Below are positions 6,853-15,137 of a DNA stretch of 20,843 nucleotides, one piece after another. Made by a program: the position numbers and the translations under genes. Source of the DNA: an uncultured Flavobacteriaceae bacterium (GTDB lineage Bacteria > Bacteroidota > Bacteroidia > Flavobacteriales > Flavobacteriaceae); NCBI GenBank assembly GCA_938018045.1, contig CALIIP010000116.1, forward strand, positions 1 through 20,843. Reading direction: 5' to 3'. Positions within the stretch are counted from its first letter, which is position 1. The number at the start of each line of letters is the position of its first letter. The notes beneath the pieces were generated by a model. That model was not told where the DNA came from and did no database searches. It saw nothing but the letters and a program-made list of their open reading frames with translations.

Positions 6853-8616
6853 TTAACTCGCCTGTTTCTTAAACTGCATCTCATAAAGATTGCTATAATA
6901 TCCGCTTTGATCTAAGAGTTCTTGATGTGTTCCTTGCTCAACAATCAGCCCTTTATCCATTACAATAATTTTATCTGCTTTTTGAATCGTAGTAAGTCTA
7001 TGCGCAATAATAATTGAAGTTTGATTCTGTGTAATCTTATCAGTTGCATCTTGTATCAACTGTTCTGAATAAGAATCGATTGAAGATGTTGCTTCGTCTA
7101 AAATTAAAACACTTGGCTTGCTAATATATGCTCGCAAGAAAGCGATTAATTGTCGTTGCCCAGAAGATAACATAACACCTCTTTCTTTTACATTATAATT
7201 ATAACCTTTAGGCAAAGTCATAATAAAATCATGAATTCCAATTTCTTTGGATGCCTTTTCTACTTCTTGTAACGAAACGTTTTTATCAAGAATGATGTTC
7301 TTTAAAATAGTGTCGGAAAATAAAAAAACATCTTGTAAAACTACTGCAACATTCTTACGCAATGTTGGCAATGTGTACGTTTTTATATTCTGGTCATCTA
7401 TCTTGATTTCTCCTGAGTTTATTTCGTAAAAACGGTTTATAAGATTGATAATTGTAGATTTTCCTGCTCCTGTAGCACCTACAATTGCAACAGTTTCTCC
7501 TGATTTCACATCAAAAGAAATCCCTTTTAAAACTTCTTCGTTTTTGATATAACTAAAATGAACATCCGAAAAAGAAATATCTCCTTTAAAACTTTCCATT
7601 TCAACAGCACCTTTGGCGTCAATATATTCTTCGGTATCCAATATTTCAAATACGCGTTCGCCAGCAACAATTCCCATTTGCAGCGTATTAAATTTATCGG
7701 CAATTTGTCTTAAAGGTCTAAACAACATTTCTGACATCATAATAAACGTAATAATATCTCCTACTCCTGTTTCTGAACCTTCTGCAATAATTTGCAATCC
7801 TCCGTACCAAACTGTTAAACCTATAGCTATTGATGTCAAAATTTCTGCAATAGGAAAAAATATTGAGTAATATAAGACCGTCTTTACCCATGCCGTTTTA
7901 TGCTTTCCATTTATTTCTTCAAAATTATCATACTCAATTTTTTCTCTATTAAATAACTGAACTATATTCATTCCAGTAACGCGCTCTTGAACAAATCCAT
8001 TAAGATTTGCTGCTTGCTTACGTATTTCTGTAAATGATTTTTTCATTGCCAATTGGAACAATTTAGTTGCATAAATTATAAGTGGTAAGACGGCCAGTGT
8101 AATTAATGCTAAACTCCAATTCATCCAAAACATAACAACAATAATTGCCAACATGGTTAGTAAATCACTAATAATCATAAATAATCCTTGCCCGAAAAAA
8201 CTTGCAATTCGCTCTATATCAGTTACAGCACGTGTCACCAATTGACCTACTGAAGAAGTATCGAAATATGACATTTTAAAATTGAGCATATGCTTATAAA
8301 GTTGCATTCTCATATCTTTAATGATACTGAAACCTAATTTATTTGCAGTATAAATAAAAATAAAGCGAGTAATAACTCCAGATAATAGAAATACCAACAT
8401 TAATAAAACATAATTCAGCAATCCAACTTTGTCTTTGTCGGCCAAATAATGATCAATAATTTCTTTTAATAGAATAGGTCTAACTACTGCAAATATTGTT
8501 AGCAATATTGCCGAAATAGATGCAACTAAAAAATACGAGCGATACAGTTTTGCATACTTCATCAATCGCTTAAAAATTTTTACATCAAATGCTTTTCCTG
8601 AATTACTACTGCTCAT
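6853..8616 (-). CDS. ABC exporter, fused membrane and ATPase domains (MsbA/LmrA-like)
   Basis: A 587-aa half-transporter expected to work as a homodimer. Residues about 25-315 contain six membrane helices with the type IV exporter coupling features, including QERVTGMNIVQLFNRE (210-225). The nucleotide-binding domain follows: Walker A GATGAGKST (380-388), Q-loop VLQDVFLFS (426-434), signature LSSGQRQ (483-489), Walker B VLILDE (503-508), D-loop and the switch histidine in IIAHRL (536-541). The signature has Ser for the usual first Gly of LSGGQ, a tolerated variant. The substrate could be lipid, peptide or drug and cannot be told from sequence. The start overlaps the end of truA by 11 bp, so the two are almost certainly cotranscribed. 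It converges on cdaA with a 9-bp gap and no clear terminator. Confidence 0.92.
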   Translation of the reverse strand: MSSSNSGKAFDVKIFKRLMKYAKLYRSYFLVASISAILLTIFAVVRPILLKEIIDHYLADKDKVGLLNYVLLMLVFLLSGVITRFIFIYTANKLGFSIIKDMRMQLYKHMLNFKMSYFDTSSVGQLVTRAVTDIERIASFFGQGLFMIISDLLTMLAIIVVMFWMNWSLALITLAVLPLIIYATKLFQLAMKKSFTEIRKQAANLNGFVQERVTGMNIVQLFNREKIEYDNFEEINGKHKTAWVKTVLYYSIFFPIAEILTSIAIGLTVWYGGLQIIAEGSETGVGDIITFIMMSEMLFRPLRQIADKFNTLQMGIVAGERVFEILDTEEYIDAKGAVEMESFKGDISFSDVHFSYIKNEEVLKGISFDVKSGETVAIVGATGAGKSTIINLINRFYEINSGEIKIDDQNIKTYTLPTLRKNVAVVLQDVFLFSDTILKNIILDKNVSLQEVEKASKEIGIHDFIMTLPKGYNYNVKERGVMLSSGQRQLIAFLRAYISKPSVLILDEATSSIDSYSEQLIQDATDKITQNQTSIIIAHRLTTIQKADKIIVMDKGLIVEQGTHQELLDQSGYYSNLYEMQFKKQAS

Positions 8617-9358
8617 TCTTTAATATTTCTTTTGGATATTCAACATGCGTCAAAAACAGTCCTCTTGCTGGGACAGAAAATCCCGCTTCGCTTCTACTTC
8701 TACTATCAATAATTTTCTTAAAATCTTCAATTGAAATTTTACCAATTCCAACATCTATAAGTGTTCCAACGATTGCTCGAACCATATTTCTTAAAAATCT
8801 ATTGGCTGAAATATGAAATGTGAGTAAATTATCAGTAAGTTTCCATGCTGCAAAAGTAACATCACAAATATACGTATTCACATCAGCAGTTTTTGAAAAA
8901 CATTTAAAATCATCGTGAATTAACAACAATTTAGCTGCTTCATTCATCTTATCAACATCTAATTTATTTCGATAAATTTGCCAAGTTGTATCTAATAAAA
9001 ACGGATTACGTCCTAAATAAATTCGGTATTCATAACTTCTACTTATTGCATGAAAACGTGTGTGAGATTTTTCATCTACTTCAAAAATCTTCTTAATCAC
9101 AATATCTTCTGGCAAAAAGGAATTTAATCTATCTAATATAAGTGCAGTATCAATTGTTGATTCAATATCAAAATGAGCATACATCTGTGAAGCGTGAACA
9201 CCAGCATCTGTTCTTCCAGCTCCCATAATATTGATAGTAGTCCGCAATAATTTAGTCAAGCCTTCATTTATTTTTTCTTGAACCGAAATAACATTTGGCT
9301 GTACTTGCCATCCATGATAATTCTTGCCGTTATATGAAAGTTCTAAAAAATACCTCAA
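8606..9358 (-). CDS. truA: tRNA pseudouridine synthase A, TTG start
   Basis: A 250-aa enzyme that makes pseudouridine at positions 38-40 of tRNA anticodon stems. It shows SYNGKNYHGWQVQPN (8-22), the catalytic loop GAGRTDAGVHA (46-56, nucleophile Asp51), and the C-terminal RFLRNMVRAIVGTL segment (about 183-196). The start codon is TTG at 9358. An in-frame TAG lies four codons upstream with no ATG between, and the first internal Met (59) is already past the catalytic motif, so TTG is the only start giving a full enzyme. A consensus -7 box lies 26 bp upstream. The last 11 bases overlap the ABC exporter gene. Confidence 0.95.
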   Translation of the reverse strand: MRYFLELSYNGKNYHGWQVQPNVISVQEKINEGLTKLLRTTINIMGAGRTDAGVHASQMYAHFDIESTIDTALILDRLNSFLPEDIVIKKIFEVDEKSHTRFHAISRSYEYRIYLGRNPFLLDTTWQIYRNKLDVDKMNEAAKLLLIHDDFKCFSKTADVNTYICDVTFAAWKLTDNLLTFHISANRFLRNMVRAIVGTLIDVGIGKISIEDFKKIIDSRSRSEAGFSVPARGLFLTHVEYPKEILKNEQ

Positions 9359-9368
9359 CTTAAAATCC

Positions 9369-9376
9369 TATTTTTG
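9369..9376 (+). promoter_or_regulatory. -7 box for the phosphoesterase gene
   Basis: TATTTTTG matches the Bacteroidota -7 consensus TAnnTTTG exactly. It would start transcription near 9383, leaving a leader of about 40 nt before the ATG at 9422. No TTG is present at the usual -33 spacing. The element is half of an inverted repeat with the truA -7 box. Confidence 0.45.
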
Positions 9377-9387
9377 TGAAGCACAAA
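9373..9387. repeat. Inverted repeat joining two opposing -7 boxes
   Basis: TTTGTG (9373-9378), a 3-base spacer, and CACAAA (9382-9387) form a perfect inverted repeat. Each arm contains the TTTG end of a consensus -7 box, one per strand. It could be an operator, or simply the geometric result of two face-to-face promoters. Confidence 0.6.
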
Positions 9388-9391
9388 TATA
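9384..9391 (-). promoter_or_regulatory. truA: -7 box for truA
   Basis: On the - strand this reads TATATTTG, an exact TAnnTTTG match, 25 bases from the TTG start of truA. Transcription would begin near 9377, leaving a leader of about 20 nt. No TTG is seen at the -33 distance. Confidence 0.5.
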
Positions 9392-9421
9392 CATCAGTAT
9401 TTTAAACTTATTTTTTATTGA

Positions 9422-9919
9422 ATGAAGAAAATTTTACTCCTTTCTGATACCCATAGTTTTATAGATGATCAAATTTTAAAATTTGTGAAACAGGCTGATG
9501 AAGTATGGCATGTAGGAGATATTGGTGATCTTAAAGTTACAGATACTATAAAAAAACTAAAACCTCTTCGTGCGGTTTATGGAAATATTGATACAGCAGA
9601 TGCGCGATTAGAATTTCCGTTGGATAATAAATTTACCATTGAAAATGTTTCAGTTTGGATGACACATATTGGTGGATATCCTAACAGATACAATCCAAGA
9701 ATACGTGAAGAAATAAAAATAAATTCACCGAAAATATTTATCAGCGGTCATTCACATATATTAAAGGTTCAATTTGATAAAAAATTAAACTTACTTCATT
9801 TAAATCCTGGAGCAGCAGGAAAGCATGGTTTTCATCAAGTTAGAACAATGCTTCGTTTTATTATAGAAGGAGAGAATATTAAAAACATGGAAATTATAGA
9901 ATTGGAGAAAAGAGGATAA
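9422..9919 (+). CDS. YfcE/MJ0936-type metallophosphoesterase
   Basis: A compact 165-aa calcineurin-like phosphoesterase. The metal and active-site motifs are all visible: SDTH (8-11), GDIGD (32-36), GNID (54-57), THIGG (81-85) and SGHSH (108-112). The family hydrolyses phosphodiesters with two metal ions in the cytoplasm; the physiological substrate is not known. There is no signal peptide or extra domain. The gene diverges from truA over 63 bp and is followed 55 bp later by the secreted protease gene, which is probably a separate unit. Start ATG at 9422 is the only reasonable choice. Confidence 0.92.
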   Translation: MKKILLLSDTHSFIDDQILKFVKQADEVWHVGDIGDLKVTDTIKKLKPLRAVYGNIDTADARLEFPLDNKFTIENVSVWMTHIGGYPNRYNPRIREEIKINSPKIFISGHSHILKVQFDKKLNLLHLNPGAAGKHGFHQVRTMLRFIIEGENIKNMEIIELEKRG

Positions 9920-9974
9920 TTAACAGAATTACTCTTTACTTTTCGTTATTTTAGCTGCTTAAAACATTTTTATT

Positions 9975-12536
9975 ATGATGAAAGCCTCAAAAATTATCGC
10001 GCTAGTTTTCTTTTTTACAGGAACTATATTCGTTAATTCTCAAACTACAGAAGAATCTATTAATAATTTCAAACAACAAACAAATGCAATTGTTACCGTA
10101 AATGAAAATCATAATATTGCTGAATTTGTAAGATTTCCTTTTAGCAAACCTTTGACTTTACAAGGAAGCTCACCACAAGACAAGGCTATAAACTTTTTAA
10201 ACCAGTATAAGTCTATTTATAATATGGGCTCTATTGAAAATTCATTAACATTTGAAGAAGTTAAGACTGATAATTATGGATTCAAAAATGTAATTTTAAA
10301 ACAAACATATAATGACGTACCAGTTTTTGATGCTGAATTACGATTCCACTTTAATACTGATGATAAATTATCATCTATTAATGGTAACTTTATACCATTT
10401 ATAAAAGTTAATTCTACACCGACTCTTAGTATTTCTGATGCTAAATCTATTGCTTTAGAAACAATAGAAAATCAAAATATAAATAATTCTGGAGTACCTC
10501 TTAACATTTTTAAAAGCGCACTTTACATATTTCAAAAAGGATTAGTACAAGGACATAATGAAGGTAATTTCCTTGTTTATGAAATTGAAGTTAGAAATGA
10601 TGCAGATGTTAGAGAGTTTCTATACATAGATGCTCACAACGGTTCTCTAATAGAACAATTTACAGGAATGTCACATGCACTTGACAGAATTATTTATGAA
10701 AACAACACTTCAAATATTGTTTGGCAAGAAGGAGATACTTTTCCAGGAACTTTAGATATATGGCAACAAAATGAAGTTGAAACTTCTGGACACACATATA
10801 GCTTTTTTAATAATGCCTTTGGATATGCTTCTTATGATGGAGCTGATGCTCAAATGAGAACTATTAATAATAATCCAGGTATTTCATGTCCAAATGCGAC
10901 TTGGAACGGTAGTACTGCAAACTACTGTACTGGGACTGCATCAGACGATGTAATTGGTCATGAATGGGGACATGCTTATACTGAATATACAAGTAATCTA
11001 ATTTACGCTTGGCAATCAGGAGCAATGAATGAATCATTCTCTGATATTTGGGGTGAAACTATAGATCTTATAAATGGTTATGAAGATGTTGGTGAAGATT
11101 TTTCCTTACGTACAGGATGTGGAAGTTCTGATCGTTGGGAAATAGGAGAAGATGCTTCTGCTTTTGGAAGCCCAATTAGAGATATGTGGGATCCAAATTG
11201 TAATGGAGATCCTGGAAAAGTAACTGATGGTCAATATTGGTGTAGTACTGGAGATAGTGGAGGAGTACATATTAATTCTGGTATTCCGAATCATGCATAT
11301 GCTTTACTTGTAGATGGAGGGACTTATAACGGACAAACAATAAGTGGAATTGGATTTACAAAAGCGGCACATATTTTTTGGAGAGCACAAAGTGTTTATT
11401 TGACTTCAACAAGTGACTTTTCAACATTAGCAGATGCATTAGAGGCTTCTTGTACAGATTTAACAGGGGTAAACTTAGAAGGCCTTTCAACTGGTAATCC
11501 TGCTGGTTTATCTGGTGAAATTATTTCATTTGATGACTTTACACAAGTAACAAAAGCAATTTTAGCTGTTGAATTAAGAATAAATCCTGATGCATGTGGA
11601 TTTACACCAATACTTGCTGCAACTGCTGATTTATGCGAAGCATCTACAACAAATTCTCTCTTCTACGAAGATTGGGAATCTGGTATTGGAAGTTGGATCG
11701 TAGGTCAAGCACCTTCAAATCCTTCTACATGGGAGGCGAGAGAATGGACTATTGAATCTTCTCTTCCTGGTAGTAGAACTGGAAAAGCCATATTTGCACC
11801 TGATCCAATTAATGGAAATTGCACAAGTGACCTAGAAAATGGAAGTATTCGATTATTAAGCCCAGTAATTACAATTCCTAATATTTCTACAGGTATATTT
11901 GAAATGAGTTTTAATCATTATGTTGCGACTGAAAATAGATGGGACGGAGGAAATGTAAAATTCAGCCTTGATGGAAGTTCTTGGGCTATAATACCTGGAT
12001 CTTCATTTACTACAAATCCGTATAATAACACATTGCAAACTGCTGGTGCTGGAAATGATAATCCTATGCAAGGGCAAGAAGCCTATACTGGTGGTGATGG
12101 TGGTTCGAATAGTGGAAGTTGGGGTCAAAGTACAATTGACTTATCTACACTTGGTGTAACTGCAAATTCAACTATTCAGTTTAGATGGGATTTTGGTACT
12201 GATGGTTGTAATGGAAGTATTGGTTGGTATATTGATGAAATCACAATTTATAATTGTACAGATGCGTTAGCTATTGATGAGTATAACAAAATGATAGATG
12301 GAGTCTCTATTTATCCTAATCCTACAAATGGAATAGTAACTTTACAAAAAACTACACAAATAAATTTAAAATTACTCGAAGTGTTTGATGTAAATGGACG
12401 CCTATTAAAGAGTGTTAATGTTTCAAATATGCAATTACAAAAAAACATAGACTTAAACAATTTATCATCTGGAGTGTATTTTATCACTGTAACGAGTGAT
12501 GATTCAAAAGGAATGATGAGACTTGTGAAGCAATAA
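9975..12536 (+). CDS. Secreted M4 (thermolysin-family) metalloprotease with T9SS sorting domain
   Basis: An 853-aa preproprotein. A signal peptide (about 1-22, ending near V-N-S-Q) is followed by an FTP/PepSY-type propeptide (about 30-230) that would keep the enzyme inactive. The catalytic domain (about 240-535) has the zinc site HEWGH (329-333), the third zinc ligand Glu353 in GAMNESFSD (349-357), and GGVHINSGIPNHA (429-441) with the catalytic His432. After it comes a jelly-roll, MAM or choice-of-anchor-J-like domain (about 560-762), from FYEDWESG to GSIGWYIDEITIYNC. The end is a type A T9SS sorting domain (about 775-853): SIYPNPTNG (778-786), a DVNGR turn (805-809) and SSGVYFITV. It is therefore exported by Sec, then secreted or attached at the surface by T9SS, and degrades proteins outside the cell. 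An ATG immediately downstream (9978) is an equally plausible start. The gene stands alone and ends in a strong terminator. Confidence 0.95.
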   Translation: MMKASKIIALVFFFTGTIFVNSQTTEESINNFKQQTNAIVTVNENHNIAEFVRFPFSKPLTLQGSSPQDKAINFLNQYKSIYNMGSIENSLTFEEVKTDNYGFKNVILKQTYNDVPVFDAELRFHFNTDDKLSSINGNFIPFIKVNSTPTLSISDAKSIALETIENQNINNSGVPLNIFKSALYIFQKGLVQGHNEGNFLVYEIEVRNDADVREFLYIDAHNGSLIEQFTGMSHALDRIIYENNTSNIVWQEGDTFPGTLDIWQQNEVETSGHTYSFFNNAFGYASYDGADAQMRTINNNPGISCPNATWNGSTANYCTGTASDDVIGHEWGHAYTEYTSNLIYAWQSGAMNESFSDIWGETIDLINGYEDVGEDFSLRTGCGSSDRWEIGEDASAFGSPIRDMWDPNCNGDPGKVTDGQYWCSTGDSGGVHINSGIPNHAYALLVDGGTYNGQTISGIGFTKAAHIFWRAQSVYLTSTSDFSTLADALEASCTDLTGVNLEGLSTGNPAGLSGEIISFDDFTQVTKAILAVELRINPDACGFTPILAATADLCEASTTNSLFYEDWESGIGSWIVGQAPSNPSTWEAREWTIESSLPGSRTGKAIFAPDPINGNCTSDLENGSIRLLSPVITIPNISTGIFEMSFNHYVATENRWDGGNVKFSLDGSSWAIIPGSSFTTNPYNNTLQTAGAGNDNPMQGQEAYTGGDGGSNSGSWGQSTIDLSTLGVTANSTIQFRWDFGTDGCNGSIGWYIDEITIYNCTDALAIDEYNKMIDGVSIYPNPTNGIVTLQKTTQINLKLLEVFDVNGRLLKSVNVSNMQLQKNIDLNNLSSGVYFITVTSDDSKGMMRLVKQ

Positions 12537-12560
12537 AAAACAAATATCTATCTATAATTT

Positions 12561-12599
12561 AAAGGAATAATTGTTATTACAATTATTCCTTTTTTTTTT
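12561..12599 (+). terminator. Rho-independent terminator of the M4 protease gene
   Basis: A perfect 14-bp stem (12561-12574 with 12579-12592) around the loop TATT runs into a T tract that continues to 12599. It lies 24 bp after the protease stop codon. Confidence 0.93.
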
Positions 12600-12756
12600 G
12601 CTTAAAATAGACTTAAAAGGCTTTAGTTTATTTAATTTCTCACACTTGAATATATGTAATCAACAAGATGCATTAAACAATGACTTGTTATACAAAAGAA
12701 TAATAAAAGGATAGAATTAAATAAGTAATTATAATTTACCCTAGTATTTGGGGTAC
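12600..12756. other. Intergenic stretch without recognised gene
   Basis: An AT-rich stretch between two opposing terminators. I see no open frame with a credible protein, no tRNA-like fold and no promoter match. A small inverted repeat, TACCC (12737-12741) and GGGTA (12751-12755), sits just beyond the T tract of the - strand terminator. Nothing else can be supported. Confidence 0.5.
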
Positions 12757-12785
12757 AAAAAAACCATTCCGAAAACGGAATGGTT
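12757..12785 (-). terminator. Rho-independent terminator of the DUF4293 gene
   Basis: A perfect 10-bp stem (12762-12771 with 12776-12785) around an AAAA loop (TTTT on the - strand). Read on the - strand it is followed by a T tract (12763 down to 12757). It lies 26 bp after the stop of the DUF4293 gene. Confidence 0.92.
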
Positions 12786-12811
12786 ATAAGCACTAAATAT
12801 ATATTACTAGT

Positions 12812-13246
12812 TTACCGTAACCTATCAACAGATTTTACAAGGTCTTCGTCCTTTTTTATTGCTTTATTTGCTATGGCAAGCAAAAAGATAACAATAATTG
12901 GAAGTACTAACCCAATACCCTTCTCAGAAACAACTGTTTCTCCAGATAAATTTAGCGATTGATATATCAGCAAGCCTAATAAAAAAAGGTTTGTCAAAAT
13001 ATTTAAACGTCCTAAAACAAATTGCAATTTTCTGTTTTTAAATAGAAAAATAGTAATCAATGATAATAAAGCAGAAATAACAAATAATATAGGTATCAAC
13101 TTAATCAGTAAATCATCTGAAGCAAAAGCATCTTTTGCAAAAAATAAAATTTTCTTAGTGTTGGTCCACAAACTGAATACGAAAGTTAATCCGCCAGAGA
13201 TAATTGCTGCAATGAACAAATATATAGTTTGAATACGTTGAATCAT
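12812..13246 (-). CDS. DUF4293 family membrane protein
   Basis: A 144-aa integral membrane protein starting MIQRIQTIYLFIAA. It has four hydrophobic helices (about 5-24, 48-66, 75-93 and 107-125) and the conserved cytoplasmic tail AIKKDEDLVKSVDRLR. These ends are typical of DUF4293, a Bacteroidota family of unknown function usually encoded next to rho, as here. The frame remains open upstream to a TTG at 13270, but that codon lies inside the -7 promoter box and would be at or before the transcription start. The ATG at 13246 is therefore the real start. It is transcribed divergently from rho and has its own terminator. Confidence 0.88.
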   Translation of the reverse strand: MIQRIQTIYLFIAAIISGGLTFVFSLWTNTKKILFFAKDAFASDDLLIKLIPILFVISALLSLITIFLFKNRKLQFVLGRLNILTNLFLLGLLIYQSLNLSGETVVSEKGIGLVLPIIVIFLLAIANKAIKKDEDLVKSVDRLR

Positions 13247-13267
13247 TTTTGTTTTTAGTAACGCATG

Positions 13268-13275
13268 CAAAGATA
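13268..13275 (-). promoter_or_regulatory. -7 box for the DUF4293 gene
   Basis: On the - strand this reads TATCTTTG followed by C, an exact match to TAnnTTTG. It lies 22 bp upstream of the ATG at 13246, giving a leader of roughly 15 nt. No TTG is found at the usual -33 distance. Confidence 0.6.
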
Positions 13276-13320
13276 AACTAAACTTTTGTGGATAAAAACT
13301 TAAATATTAAATTTATTTTA

Positions 13321-13328
13321 TATATTTG
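13321..13328 (+). promoter_or_regulatory. rho: -7 box for rho
   Basis: TATATTTG is an exact match to TAnnTTTG. It would give a transcription start near 13335 and a leader of about 100 nt, long compared with neighbouring genes. A TTG at 13286-13288 is too far upstream (32 bp) to be a normal -33 element. Confidence 0.5.
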
Positions 13329-13331
13329 TTG

Positions 13332-13412
13332 TCTACTACCGTAGAGAATTGCATTACAGCAGTTTAAAATCACAACCAATATTACTTATTCATATTATTC
13401 TAAAGAGAATAA
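13332..13412 (+). promoter_or_regulatory. rho 5' leader with two small hairpins
   Basis: Two perfect inverted repeats lie between the -7 box and the rho start codon: TCTAC (13332-13336) with GTAGA (13341-13345), loop TACC, and TTATTCT (13395-13401) with AGAATAA (13406-13412), loop AAAG. The first would sit at or next to the transcript 5' end; the second ends 24 bases before the ATG. rho is autoregulated through its leader in E. coli, so a regulatory role is possible, but only the hairpins are seen. Confidence 0.35.
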
Positions 13413-13436
13413 ATTATTAATTACAATTACATATAA

Positions 13437-15122
13437 ATGTTTGAAATTTCAACACTCAAGGAAAAATCCCTTGTAGAATTGCAACAAATTGCGAAAGATA
13501 TTAATCTTACAAAATTTAGCCAATTAAAAAAATTAGATTTGGTATACCAAATCTTAGATCATCAAGCTGCAAATCCTGTAGCAACAACTTCAACAAAAAC
13601 TTCAGAAAAGCCAAAAAGAAAGCGTATTTCTAAACCTCAACCTACTTCTAAAGATTCTGAAAACAAGATAGTTAACAAACCTACAGTTAAGGCAGAAGTG
13701 AAAAAAGAAACTCCTGTTAAAACTGAAAGTACTGAAGATTCTAAAAAAAATACACCTGTAAAAGCAGAGAGGGTTCAAAGTCCTAAAAAAGAACAGCCTA
13801 CAAAGGTCAAGGAAGATGTTTCACAGAAAAAAGATGAAGTTCAAAGTGTATCAACAGAAAAAAAAGATGATGTAAAAAAACCGATACATCCAAAAAAACC
13901 AGTTCATAATAATCAGAAAAAACCAGTTCACAATAATCAAAAAAATCAATCAAAAGACCAAAAATCTCATAATAAAAGTAGTAACCGCTATCGTGATCCT
14001 GATTACGAATTTGATGGTATTATTGAAAGTGAAGGTGTATTGGAAATGATGCCTGACGGTTATGGTTTCTTACGTTCTTCTGATTACAATTATTTATCAT
14101 CACCAGATGATATTTATGTGTCTCAATCTCAAATAAAACTATTTGGCTTAAAAACCGGAGATACTGTTTTAGGAAATGTTCGTCCACCAAAAGAAGGTGA
14201 AAAGTATTTTCCACTTATTAGAGTGTCAAAAATAAACGGGTTGAATCCGAATGTAGTTCGTGATCGTGTTGCTTTTGAGCATTTAAAACCATTATTTCCA
14301 GACGAAAAATTAAACCTTGAAATGAAAGGTTCAATTTCATCTCGTGTTATTGATATCTTTTCACCTATAGGAAAAGGACAACGTGGAATGATTGTAGCAC
14401 AACCTAAGACTGGTAAGACTATTTTATTAAAAGATATTGCCAATGCAATTTCTGCAAATCATCCAGAAGTATATCAAATTATTTTATTGATTGATGAGCG
14501 TCCTGAGGAGGTTACAGATATGCAAAGAAATGTAAAAGGTGAAGTAGTTGCTTCTACTTTTGACGAACCTGCAGATAAACATGTTCGTGTAGCCAATATC
14601 GTTCTTGAAAAAGCAAAAAGATTGGTTGAATGTGGTCATGATGTAGTGATTCTTTTAGATTCAATTACACGTTTGGCAAGAGCATATAATACTGTTGCTC
14701 CTGCTTCTGGAAAGATTTTATCTGGAGGTATTGACGCAAACGCATTACACAAACCAAAACGTTTCTTTGGTGCTGCACGTAATATTGAAAAAGGAGGTTC
14801 TTTATCAATTATTGCAACTGCACTTACAGACACTGGCTCTAAAATGGATGAAGTTATCTTTGAGGAGTTTAAAGGTACTGGTAACATGGAATTACAATTA
14901 GACAGAAATATTTCTAACCGTAGAATTTATCCTGCTGTTGATTTAGTGAAATCTAGTACACGTAGAGACGATTTACTACTAGATAAAGACACATTGCAAC
15001 GTATGTGGGTGTTACGTAAATATCTTGCTGATATGAATCCTATTGAAGCGATGGAGTTCTTAAGTGATCGAATGAAATCTACACTTGACAATAAAGAGTT
15101 TTTAATGTCTATGAATAGATAA
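13437..15122 (+). CDS. rho: Transcription termination factor Rho with long N-terminal insertion
   Basis: A 561-aa Rho, about 140 residues longer than E. coli Rho. It starts with a Rho_N SAP-like helical domain (about 1-44, LKEKSLVELQQIAK). Then comes a low-complexity, Lys/Glu/Pro/Gln/Asn-rich insertion (about 45-188) with no hydrophobic core. The cold-shock RNA-binding domain begins at GVLEMMPDGYGFLR (200-213). The hexameric ATPase core follows: Walker A QPKTGKT (322-328), LIDERPEEV (351-359), Walker B DVVILLDS (402-409), and SGGIDANALHKPKRFFGAARN (429-449) leading to the secondary RNA-binding region. It terminates transcripts by RNA translocation. Bacteroidota Rho proteins with such disordered insertions are known, and in Bacteroides thetaiotaomicron the insertion drives condensate formation. 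Divergent from DUF4293; ends at a strong bidirectional terminator. Confidence 0.97.
   Translation: MFEISTLKEKSLVELQQIAKDINLTKFSQLKKLDLVYQILDHQAANPVATTSTKTSEKPKRKRISKPQPTSKDSENKIVNKPTVKAEVKKETPVKTESTEDSKKNTPVKAERVQSPKKEQPTKVKEDVSQKKDEVQSVSTEKKDDVKKPIHPKKPVHNNQKKPVHNNQKNQSKDQKSHNKSSNRYRDPDYEFDGIIESEGVLEMMPDGYGFLRSSDYNYLSSPDDIYVSQSQIKLFGLKTGDTVLGNVRPPKEGEKYFPLIRVSKINGLNPNVVRDRVAFEHLKPLFPDEKLNLEMKGSISSRVIDIFSPIGKGQRGMIVAQPKTGKTILLKDIANAISANHPEVYQIILLIDERPEEVTDMQRNVKGEVVASTFDEPADKHVRVANIVLEKAKRLVECGHDVVILLDSITRLARAYNTVAPASGKILSGGIDANALHKPKRFFGAARNIEKGGSLSIIATALTDTGSKMDEVIFEEFKGTGNMELQLDRNISNRRIYPAVDLVKSSTRRDDLLLDKDTLQRMWVLRKYLADMNPIEAMEFLSDRMKSTLDNKEFLMSMNR
13893..13940 (+). repeat. Two 24-bp tandem units in the Rho insertion
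   Basis: Two consecutive units encode Lys-Lys-Pro-Val-His-Asn-Asn-Gln twice (residues 153-160 and 161-168) with only a few silent base differences. This suggests a recent in-frame duplication inside the disordered region. Confidence 0.85.
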
Positions 15123-15137
15123 TAACATAACTTTTAA

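Noticed and set aside
8606..8616. Frameshift or fusion between truA and the ABC exporter
   Set aside because: Both proteins have complete, normal ends; the 11-bp overlap is ordinary operon packing.
13247..13270. N-terminal extension of the DUF4293 protein from a TTG at 13270
   Set aside because: That TTG is part of the -7 box, so it would not be transcribed; the ATG at 13246 matches the family start.
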